NCBI GenBank assembly: GCA_002405435.1
Contig: DHLU01000079.1
Location: forward strand, 1 to 8,360
DNA from: Flavobacteriales bacterium UBA4660
GTDB taxonomy: Bacteria; Bacteroidota; Bacteroidia; Flavobacteriales_D; Sanyastnellaceae
Reading direction: 5' to 3'
DNA: 8,360 nucleotides
Shown here: positions 1 through 5,150 of the stretch, in pieces
Position numbering within the stretch: the stretch's first letter is position 1
How the letters are laid out: the number at the start of each line of letters is the position of its first letter
Translations under genes and position numbers: made by a program
Notes under the pieces: generated by a model
What the model was told of the DNA's origin: nothing
The model's input: the letters and a program-made list of their open reading frames with translations, nothing else
Database searches by the model: none

Positions 1-41
1 ATGGTCTTGCTGATAAACGCACAATATGAGCAATCGCTTTT

Positions 42-806
42 TCACGGCTGCTGTGTTTTCTTTCTTACCACCAGTAATATATCAGAACTGAACCGCTCCC
101 GGCCGGGTCGGTGTTGCATCGCAGGGTGCCGCTCTTTCGCCCTGCGCGCTGCAGCAGCCGGTCTGAGCATGTAAAATGGAAAAATGGTATGGTTGAGCCA
201 GACTTCCCTCACAGGGTCAAAGAAAGCAGACAAGAGCCTGCTGGCGGCATCCCTGTCGCGCGGATAGACCTTTAGACTAACCAACACCCGCGATCCCGGC
301 TTCAGCAGACGCACCGCACCGCGCAAGACCCGGCGGATCTTCCAGTCCCAGGATCTCCGGTTGGTAAAGGTAACCACCAGCCATCCGCCGGGCCTGAGCC
401 AATGAGCAATCTGCCGAAGGCTTGCAGCCAGCTCATCGTCGCCGAGGTAGGTCGTAACCCCAAGCATGAAGGCGATATCAAAGCGCTCCGGTTCAAATTG
501 GAGCGAGGTTATGGCACCCACATGGCGAAAGGGTTCGGGGATGCGGCTGTGTTGCATCATGGCCGCGGATATATCACAACCATGGTATTCAAAATGCCTG
601 ATGCGGGCGGTAAGCGCATCATAGAGTTCTCCGGTGCCCGCGCCGATGTCGATAACCGACGCACCCTCCAGCGGGAGGTCGCTCAGGGCCGCATCGAGCC
701 GTTCGGTAAAAAAATAGGCATGCCAGGGATTCGATTCCCGATAGCGCTCGCCGTAACGCGGCGCCAAGGCGTCAAAAAAATCCCTGACCTCGTCGGTTTG
801 CGTCAT
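42..806 (-). CDS. Class I SAM-dependent methyltransferase, substrate unknown
   Basis: This 254-residue protein has a Rossmann-type methyltransferase fold. Motif I, VIDIGAGTGE, lies at about residues 51-60 and binds SAM. The acidic end of strand beta-2 is GCDIS (D78), FDIAFMLGV follows at 109-117, and LRPGGWLVVTF at 137-147 is the usual post-motif strand. The first 40 residues include DFFDALAPRYGERY, typical of the lid helix in small-molecule methyltransferases. The basic C-terminal part (about 215-254) is not diagnostic. The ATG at 806 lies one nucleotide after the stop codon of the upstream HEAT-like gene (TGAAATG), so the two are probably translationally coupled and share one transcript. 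The family call is firm, but the methyl acceptor cannot be read from the sequence. Small metabolites, lipids or surface glycan precursors are all possible. Confidence 0.88.
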   Translation of the reverse strand: MTQTDEVRDFFDALAPRYGERYRESNPWHAYFFTERLDAALSDLPLEGASVIDIGAGTGELYDALTARIRHFEYHGCDISAAMMQHSRIPEPFRHVGAITSLQFEPERFDIAFMLGVTTYLGDDELAASLRQIAHWLRPGGWLVVTFTNRRSWDWKIRRVLRGAVRLLKPGSRVLVSLKVYPRDRDAASRLLSAFFDPVREVWLNHTIFPFYMLRPAAAARRAKERHPAMQHRPGRERFSSDILLVVRKKTQQP

Positions 807-807
807 T

Positions 808-1335
808 TCACTCTTTTACTGCTGTGTCCAGCATAATGAGAAATTCCCGCATCAGGGCCTTCTTATCACTCTCCGGGGCGGTAGCAAGGTGTTTTCTGAC
901 CTCGCTGAGCGACTCAAGCACCTGCTCTTCGGCAAAAGGCCCTTCAAGGCTCTCCACCAGTGTGAGGCATTCCAGTGCTTCGGCATAGCTTCCTTCAATG
1001 GCTATGCCTACCAGTTCGGCCAGGTAACCGGCCGGCTGCAATGCCGAATGCCACATAAAGGCTATCAGGTCGTGGCGTATAGGGCGAAGTGCTTCAGCGC
1101 GCAGCGCCGTCATAAATGCAGACTCTGCGCCGCTAACCTTAAGCGCGCTGAGCATCTCAGCCACCTCCTGCCTGACCATGGCTACCTGCGTTCCGGCATA
1201 AAGACTGATCAATGCAGGTACCAGAGAAACATCGCCGGATTCCCTGCACCGTTTCAGCGCAGAGACCACCGTGCCCGTATCATCGCTTACCAGGTCGCGT
1301 TTCAGTTGTTCGATATACCGTTGCCTTTCCGTCAT
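808..1335 (-). CDS. HEAT-like helical-repeat protein, function unknown
   Basis: This is a predicted 175-residue, all-helical, cytoplasmic protein without signal peptide or membrane segment. Residues about 20-80 alternate amphipathic helices in the style of HEAT/armadillo repeats (VVSALKRCRESGDVSLVPAL, then MVRQEVAEMLSALKVSG). The rest looks like further degenerate repeats, with conserved-looking RHDLIAFMWHSAL and an acidic LVESLEGPFAEEQ segment. Similar short HEAT-type proteins are common and poorly characterised in Bacteroidota. Such repeats usually act as protein-binding scaffolds. The open frame runs upstream to 1413, but I chose the ATG at 1335 because an exact TAnnTTTG promoter box (1340-1347) lies within the longer version. 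It heads a two-gene unit with the methyltransferase. The specific function is unknown. Confidence 0.8.
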   Translation of the reverse strand: MTERQRYIEQLKRDLVSDDTGTVVSALKRCRESGDVSLVPALISLYAGTQVAMVRQEVAEMLSALKVSGAESAFMTALRAEALRPIRHDLIAFMWHSALQPAGYLAELVGIAIEGSYAEALECLTLVESLEGPFAEEQVLESLSEVRKHLATAPESDKKALMREFLIMLDTAVKE

Positions 1336-1339
1336 GCCG

Positions 1340-1347
1340 CAAAAGTA
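1340..1347 (-). promoter_or_regulatory. Bacteroidota-type -7 promoter element (TACTTTTG)
   Basis: Read on the minus strand, TACTTTTG matches the Bacteroidota -7 consensus TAnnTTTG at every fixed position. It ends 4 nt before the ATG at 1335, so transcription should start at or very near the start codon. I do not see a clear -33 TTTG at the expected distance. The site explains expression of the HEAT-like gene and methyltransferase separately from the upstream small gene, which has its own terminator. Confidence 0.6.
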
Positions 1348-1411
1348 AAAACGGCTCATGACCGGCCACCTTTTCATGTGTACATAGTGCTTTGACCGCA
1401 TGGCCACGACC

Positions 1412-1447
1412 AAAAAACAAAAAGGGCAACCTTACGGCCGCCCTTTT
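1412..1447 (-). terminator. Intrinsic terminator of the 51-residue small gene
   Basis: Read on the minus strand, an 8-bp perfect stem (AAAAGGGC paired with GCCCTTTT, plus-strand positions 1420-1427 and 1440-1447) with a 12-nt loop runs into a T-rich tract (TTTTTGTTTTTT). It lies 23 nt beyond the stop codon of the minus-strand gene at 1471-1626, where a Rho-independent terminator for that gene should be. Confidence 0.75.
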
Positions 1448-1470
1448 CGAATCGGTAATATGTACAAGCG

Positions 1471-1626
1471 TTATTCTGCCTTTTCCAATTGAATTCGGTC
1501 ATAGGCTGCGCAGGAACCATGGCCTGCAGTGCAAGAACTCATCACAACGCCGATAGTCAGTAATCCGAGAAAAGCAATAATGAGACGCTGAAGAACCTCG
1601 TGGGTCCAATCTTTAGTTTGATCCAT
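1471..1626 (-). CDS. Small lipoprotein-like protein, 51 residues
   Basis: This short gene runs from ATG (1626-1624) to TAA (1473-1471). The N-terminal 14 residues are polar (MDQTKDWTHEVLQR). A hydrophobic stretch follows at about 15-29 (LIIAFLGLLTIGVVM) and leads into M-S-S-C, a plausible lipobox with Cys32 as the lipidated residue. The mature tail of about 20 residues carries a second cysteine followed by a small-residue/aromatic pair (Cys39-Ala-Ala-Tyr). I have the impression that tiny Bacteroidota lipoproteins with a similar Cys-x-Ala-Tyr ending exist, but cannot check it. The dedicated terminator downstream supports a real, separately transcribed gene. The acidic N-terminus is unusual for a signal peptide, so a simple single-pass inner-membrane protein is the alternative. 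Function is unknown. Confidence 0.65.
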   Translation of the reverse strand: MDQTKDWTHEVLQRLIIAFLGLLTIGVVMSSCTAGHGSCAAYDRIQLEKAE

Positions 1627-1813
1627 GGGAAAGTTTTTAAAGTCAGGTTGGTGTGTTTAGGTTTTGATCTTAACGCGACTTCCCTGAAATAAGTTTCACT
1701 TGTTTCAAAAATTTTTTTCCTAAATCGTCAATACAATAATAAAGAGGAAAAACCTACCCCTGATAGAAAAAGTTCATTCTTACGGGAGCGCCTGCGCAAA
1801 AAAAAAAGCGAAA

Positions 1814-1906
1814 TCAGGGCTTGAAGAGGTACACCAGCGCAATGGCGCACATGCCGTACAGCAATACTTTGCGCATCACGATGCCTTGAAATTTCAGCGT
1901 ATTCAT
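1814..1906 (-). CDS. Possible 30-residue single-pass membrane peptide
   Basis: An ATG-initiated minus-strand frame encodes 30 residues. It has a short N-terminus (MNTLKFQGIV), then a basic pair and a hydrophobic segment (MRKVLLYGMCAIALVYLF), and ends Lys-Pro before TGA. The positive-then-hydrophobic pattern fits a miniature membrane protein, and residue 11 is an alternative start. A run of ten T residues on the minus strand follows at 1807-1798, but no convincing hairpin precedes it. I see no exact promoter box upstream. The segment lies between the T9SS protein gene and the small lipoprotein gene. It is a candidate only, since frames of this size arise easily by chance. Confidence 0.3.
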   Translation of the reverse strand: MNTLKFQGIVMRKVLLYGMCAIALVYLFKP

Positions 1907-2019
1907 GGCTTGAGGGTTTAGGGGGTGGGAAGCCGCCGGAAAGGCAGTTTCACCAAAGACTTCTACGCCACAAGCCTGCAGAAGTTTCGTATATTCATAA
2001 AAAAAGATGGGTGTAAAGA

Positions 2020-4137
2020 CTACCGGATAAGGGCGACATACCCTTCCAGTCGGATGGCTTCGGGATCATTGCCCTTGGCTTCAATGATCCACTGGTACAC
2101 GCCGTCTTGCGCAAATGCGGCACCCCCGCGCACATCTCCGGTCCAGGCTTCCGCTGGATTCACCGTGTTAAATATGACCGTTCCCCACCGGTCGAGGATA
2201 ACCAGCGAATACCGCTCAGGCCGGTAGGAGCAGGCGGGAAGAAATACATCATTGATCCTGTCCTGATTGGGCGTAAACGCATTGGGCACAAACACCATAA
2301 AGTTGTCTGCCACCACGACCACACGCGATTCACTGTCGGTGCATCCGTAGCTGTCGGTTACCGTGAGTGTCACTTCGTAGTTGCCGCTGATGGGAGGAAA
2401 TTCGTAAAAAAAAGAAGCGGAGTCAGTTTCAAAAACAGTTGGATTGCCGATGGTCCAGTAAGACGACATGGCGCCGGTAGAGAGGTTGGTAAACTGCACC
2501 CCGGGGCTGGTTACGGAGGCCACCGACGGGTCGGTCTCAAAGGCGGCTACGATGGCCGGTGGCTGGCTGATCACCGCAGTGCCCGAAGCCGAACAACCCG
2601 CTGCATCCGTTACCCACCAGGGGTAAGTGCCTGCACACAGCGCCGGGAAAGCCGCGCTGTCTGTTACCTGCACCGCTCCGTTGAGGCTAAAGGTGAGTAA
2701 GCCGCCGGATGCCGAAAGAACTACTGTTCCATCACAAAAGTCGTGACAGCCCGCGTCTGTGATCGAAAGCTGCGGCTGCAACGGCGGAGAGAAGATTACC
2801 GTCACGGCATCTGTACCCGCACACGTGCCGAGGCTTGCGTCAAGGAAGAGCGTGTAGCTGCCCGGTTGGGAAGCCTCCACGCTTGTCGTGCCCAAAGCCG
2901 AATTGGCAAAAGACACCTCTGCAGGACCTGACCACAACAAGGTGCCACCGGTTGCGCTCCCTTCCAATTCGGTTTCCATGGCACAGGGCACGAGGTCGGC
3001 ACCTGCGTTGACGGAGAGCATGAAGTTGGTGACCTCCAGCGCCTGGTTTACGGAACAACCCGTCGCATCCACCAGCGAAACATCGTAGAAGCCGGGTGCA
3101 AGACCTTCGGCGAGTAATCCCGATTGCTCCACGCCTTCAAGGAAAAAAGACAGCGGGGGTGTGCCGCCTTGTGCATCGGTCAATTCGATGCTTCCATTTT
3201 CCCCGTTGCAGGCCGCCGTGATGGCGGACCCGAAGGAGAGCGGATCACTCACGAAAAAATCTGCGCTGCCGCTGAAGACATTGCCGCAGGCGTCTTCCAC
3301 GTAATTCATTACATCCAGCACGGTAAGCGTGTAATTGCCTTCCGGGGCTATGCCACCCGGAATGCTCAGGTAAAACGTATGGGCAAACCCGCCCGAGGCC
3401 TCAGCACCCTCCGCAACGGCCGCAACAGTGAAATCCCCGCCCGTGCCGGTAATCTGAAAATCCTCTGGTTCCACGGAGCTGATCAGCACACCCTCAGAGA
3501 AAATGATTTCAATCTCCTCACCCGAGCAGTTGGGCAGCACGCTGACCAGCACAGGGGCCTCATCATCAAAAATAGATGCCTCTGCCTGACCGAAGTCAAG
3601 CGAATAGCCCTGGATAGACCCCGACCAGTTCATCACCACCAGTGCATAAGTCTCTCCGGCATTCACAAACAAGTCTTCATTGAACGGGGGCCCGAGCAAG
3701 TCGCCAGGCCCATTGCTGCTTCCTGCCCCGCCGAGTGCCGTGCTGATGCCCGTGGTGCCATTGGGTGGAAACAGGGTGCCCCATGAATTGCAGCTCACTT
3801 CGGGCGAGGCACCGCTGCTGATACCGGCACAGCCATTGTCAGAAATGTTGTAGAGCGACCAGTCATAATCGTCATCGAGGTTATTGGGCGTGAGCACAAA
3901 ATTCAGCGCACCGCTCTCCTGAACCGTAAAGGTGTACCAGACGCTGTTGAACTCACCCGAGGTCTGGCAGGTGCCGGGTGCAACTTCCCAGAGCGATCCA
4001 GTGCCGACAGGTGCATCGGTTTCCTCATAGAGGTCGCTGCACACGGTAATGGCACCGGTGCAATCGCCCACCGACTGGCCCCTCAAGGCCGGCAGCGTAA
4101 AAAAACACAATAGCAACGCACTCCCTATTCGATGCAT
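2020..4137 (-). CDS. Secreted multidomain protein with type IX secretion type B sorting domain
   Basis: The 705-residue protein begins with a signal peptide (about 1-20, ending LRG before QSVGDC) for Sec export to the periplasm. An N-terminal Cys-rich module follows (about 21-185; CTGAITVC, NSVWYTFTV, DDDYDWSLYN). It is a beta-sandwich-like module that I associate with secreted Bacteroidota proteins. Residues about 193-298 look like an SbsA-type Ig-like domain (IIFSEGV, GNYTLTVLDVMN). Two SprB-type repeats (about 300-372 and 455-525; GFYDVSLVDATGCS, GTYPWWVTDAAGCS) flank an Ig-like segment at 374-450. A PKD domain lies at about 530-611 (ending YEVTLTVTDSYGCTD). Residues 613-705 form the C-terminal sorting domain (VFVPNAFTPNQDRINDVF, LVILDRWGTVIFN, DGVYQWIIEAK), the signal for type IX export across the outer membrane. 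No enzyme domain is visible. A surface, adhesive or matrix role is inferred. Confidence 0.9.
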   Translation of the reverse strand: MHRIGSALLLCFFTLPALRGQSVGDCTGAITVCSDLYEETDAPVGTGSLWEVAPGTCQTSGEFNSVWYTFTVQESGALNFVLTPNNLDDDYDWSLYNISDNGCAGISSGASPEVSCNSWGTLFPPNGTTGISTALGGAGSSNGPGDLLGPPFNEDLFVNAGETYALVVMNWSGSIQGYSLDFGQAEASIFDDEAPVLVSVLPNCSGEEIEIIFSEGVLISSVEPEDFQITGTGGDFTVAAVAEGAEASGGFAHTFYLSIPGGIAPEGNYTLTVLDVMNYVEDACGNVFSGSADFFVSDPLSFGSAITAACNGENGSIELTDAQGGTPPLSFFLEGVEQSGLLAEGLAPGFYDVSLVDATGCSVNQALEVTNFMLSVNAGADLVPCAMETELEGSATGGTLLWSGPAEVSFANSALGTTSVEASQPGSYTLFLDASLGTCAGTDAVTVIFSPPLQPQLSITDAGCHDFCDGTVVLSASGGLLTFSLNGAVQVTDSAAFPALCAGTYPWWVTDAAGCSASGTAVISQPPAIVAAFETDPSVASVTSPGVQFTNLSTGAMSSYWTIGNPTVFETDSASFFYEFPPISGNYEVTLTVTDSYGCTDSESRVVVVADNFMVFVPNAFTPNQDRINDVFLPACSYRPERYSLVILDRWGTVIFNTVNPAEAWTGDVRGGAAFAQDGVYQWIIEAKGNDPEAIRLEGYVALIR

Positions 4138-4172
4138 AACTTTTTGAAAGACAATTACAAAAAAAGGACCTT

Positions 4173-4208
4173 CCCGACGTCCAGCTCACGCTGGCGGGTA
4201 TTTTTTTT
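4173..4208 (+). terminator. Terminator-like hairpin between the divergent genes
   Basis: CCAGC-TCAC-GCTGG forms a 5-bp stem at 4181-4194, extended by CCC (4173-4175) pairing with GGG (4196-4198) across an asymmetric internal loop. On the plus strand it is followed by TA and eight Ts, as in an intrinsic terminator. No plus-strand gene lies upstream, so it would stop antisense transcription through the T9SS gene before the sulfate operon promoter. Read on the minus strand it would sit in the 5' leader of the T9SS gene, with a run of seven Ts seven nucleotides further on. Confidence 0.4.
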
Positions 4209-4262
4209 AGCCGATTTATCAGATTTGCACTAACCATAACTTCAACTTAATCTTTCACTGCA

Positions 4263-4270
4263 TATATTTG
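4263..4270 (+). promoter_or_regulatory. Bacteroidota-type -7 promoter element of the cys operon (TATATTTG)
   Basis: TATATTTG matches the Bacteroidota -7 consensus TAnnTTTG at all fixed positions. A start site about 5-8 nt downstream would give a leader of roughly 120 nt that contains the polycysteine ORF and ends at cysH. A -33 TTTG is not obvious at the usual spacing. The element is on the correct strand in the divergent intergenic region and is the best promoter candidate for the operon. Confidence 0.5.
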
Positions 4271-4284
4271 CCGCACTGAGCCGC

Positions 4285-4298
4285 AATGGCTTGCCATT
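4285..4298. repeat. Short inverted repeat AATGGC-TT-GCCATT
   Basis: Perfect 6-bp arms are separated by two Ts, about 15 nt downstream of the TATATTTG box and just upstream of the leader ORF. Its position at the expected transcript start suits a dimeric regulator's operator. In RNA, a two-nucleotide loop makes a stable 6-bp hairpin unlikely without opening the inner pair. No regulator can be named. Confidence 0.35.
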
Positions 4299-4304
4299 AA
4301 AGTG

Positions 4305-4346
4305 ATGATAAACAGGTTTTGTTGTTGTTGTTGTTGTTGTTGTTGA
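4305..4346 (+). CDS. Polycysteine leader peptide (13 residues, eight consecutive Cys)
   Basis: ATG at 4305-4307 opens a frame reading MINRF, then eight TGT (Cys) codons at 4320-4343, then TGA at 4344-4346. It lies about 35 nt downstream of the TATATTTG promoter box and stops 54 nt before cysH, the first gene of an operon that makes sulfide for cysteine. This is the architecture of amino-acid leader-peptide attenuators: scarce charged tRNA-Cys would stall the ribosome in the Cys run and change leader folding or downstream initiation. Short polycysteine ORFs with this role are known in mycobacteria. The upstream sequence is A-rich (CATTAAAGTG) and has no clear Shine-Dalgarno site. The peptide itself probably has no function. 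The alternative is a chance in-frame trinucleotide repeat, but the reading frame, immediate stop and gene context all argue against that. Confidence 0.72.
   Translation: MINRFCCCCCCCC
4319..4345. repeat. Perfect TTG trinucleotide repeat, nine units
   Basis: Nine uninterrupted TTG units lie in the leader of the cys operon. In the frame of the upstream ATG they read as TGT cysteine codons. Such a tract can expand or shrink by slippage in whole codons, which would change the number of cysteines in the leader peptide without shifting its frame. Confidence 0.95.
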
Positions 4347-4400
4347 ATCCGGTTATTCTGCGACCAGATCACCCTGTTTTTTCTTTTATCACTTTAGCCC

Positions 4401-5150
4401 ATGTATTCATTACCCAATGCGCAAGACAGCGCAAATTTTATTCAACTGACAACTGCCGGTGATCCGGCCGAGGCCCTTGCGCGTCTGTCGCGCCTTTATG
4501 AACACCAGGCGGTCTTTTCCACCAGTTTCAGTATGGAAGACCAGTTGATTGCCCACTGGATTTTCACCCGCGATTTGCCCATCGTCGTTTTTACCCTCGA
4601 TACAGGACGGCTGTTTAGGGAGACCTATGCCGTTTGGAGCAGAACCCTAGAGCGTTACGGAAAGCCAATACGCACCTATTACCCCGATGCAAAGCCGCTT
4701 GAAGACCTCGTCGGCAAGAGCGGCCCCAATGCCTTTTACCAATCGGTTGCGTTGCGTAAGCAGTGCTGCCATATCAGAAAGGTAGAACCACTCGGCAGGG
4801 CCCTGGCCGGACAGAAATTGTGGATTACGGGCATACGTGCGTCACATTCCAACAACCGCGGCGATATACCGGAAGTCGAATGGGACCCCCAGCACCAGGT
4901 CATTAAATACCATCCGCTGCTCCGCTGGACCGACGAGGCCGTAAGGAAGGAGATCCAGCGGCTAAACATCCCCTACAACATTCTTCACGACAGCGGATTC
5001 GCAAGCATCGGCTGTGCCCCCTGCACGCGGGCGATAAAACCCGGGGAAGATTTCCGGGCCGGCCGCTGGTGGTGGGAAGATTCGGATAAAAAGGAGTGCG
5101 GACTGCACCTGCACGACCCTGACGTAAACAAAAAGCGCGGAACGACATGA
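4401..5150 (+). CDS. cysH: Assimilatory APS reductase (iron-sulfur type, CysH family)
   Basis: This 249-residue cytoplasmic enzyme reduces adenylylsulfate to sulfite and AMP with thioredoxin-type electrons. A PP-loop-like nucleotide site is at 40-48 (STSFSMEDQ), followed by VVFTLDTGRLF (62-72). CysCys at 122-123 and Cys205-x-x-Cys208 are the four ligands of the [4Fe-4S] cluster that marks APS reductases and plant-type enzymes, and that PAPS-specific CysH such as the E. coli enzyme lacks. The catalytic cysteine is in the C-terminal ECGLH motif (C233). WITGIRASHS (141-150) is the usual substrate-binding segment. The length is normal for the family. It is first in the operon and overlaps cysD by 4 nt (ATGA). 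The lack of an APS kinase gene agrees with APS as substrate. Regulation is probably through the polycysteine leader just upstream. Confidence 0.95.
   Translation: MYSLPNAQDSANFIQLTTAGDPAEALARLSRLYEHQAVFSTSFSMEDQLIAHWIFTRDLPIVVFTLDTGRLFRETYAVWSRTLERYGKPIRTYYPDAKPLEDLVGKSGPNAFYQSVALRKQCCHIRKVEPLGRALAGQKLWITGIRASHSNNRGDIPEVEWDPQHQVIKYHPLLRWTDEAVRKEIQRLNIPYNILHDSGFASIGCAPCTRAIKPGEDFRAGRWWWEDSDKKECGLHLHDPDVNKKRGTT

Larger units (their letters stand above)
4297..4397 (+). promoter_or_regulatory. Candidate attenuator structure in the cys operon leader
   Basis: The segment TTAAAGTGATGA (4297-4308), which covers the leader ORF start codon, is complementary over 12 bp (two G-U pairs) to TTATCACTTTAG (4386-4397), which ends 3 nt before the cysH ATG. 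Between them lies a weak hairpin (4351-4357 with 4367-4373: seven positions, one mismatch, one G-U), then CTG and a T6-C-T4 tract at 4377-4387. The long-range helix could hide the cysH start region. The weak hairpin and T-tract could act as a terminator. Pairings were found by eye and not folded by software, so which structure forms is inference. Confidence 0.45.

Noticed and set aside
1..41. End or start of another gene beyond the methyltransferase
   Set aside because: The 41 bases contain no minus-strand ATG and no recognisable coding signal, so nothing can be supported.
402..836. Open frame of 144 codons on the plus strand across the methyltransferase gene
   Set aside because: It is antisense to intact methyltransferase motifs, with no promoter or domain of its own.
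889..1395. Open frame of 168 codons on the plus strand across the HEAT-like gene
   Set aside because: It is antisense to a protein with consistent helical-repeat pattern, and its product has no plausible fold signal.
1783..1810. Terminator at the GC-rich element beside the ten-A run
   Set aside because: The GC-rich inverted bases lie on the wrong side of the T-run for a minus-strand terminator, and no gene precedes it on the plus strand.
3124..3786. Open frame of 220 codons on the plus strand inside the T9SS protein gene
   Set aside because: It is antisense to the well-supported 705-residue protein, and its product is Arg/His/Gly-rich with no recognisable domain.
4389..4397. CACTTTAG just before the cysH ATG as a second promoter box
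   Set aside because: It matches only four of six fixed positions of TAnnTTTG, with no -33 candidate. The stretch is better explained by pairing with the leader ORF start.
4276..4400. Possible SAM or other known riboswitch in the cys operon leader
   Set aside because: I see no match to the conserved cores of SAM-I or SAM-II, and the polycysteine ORF explains the leader better.
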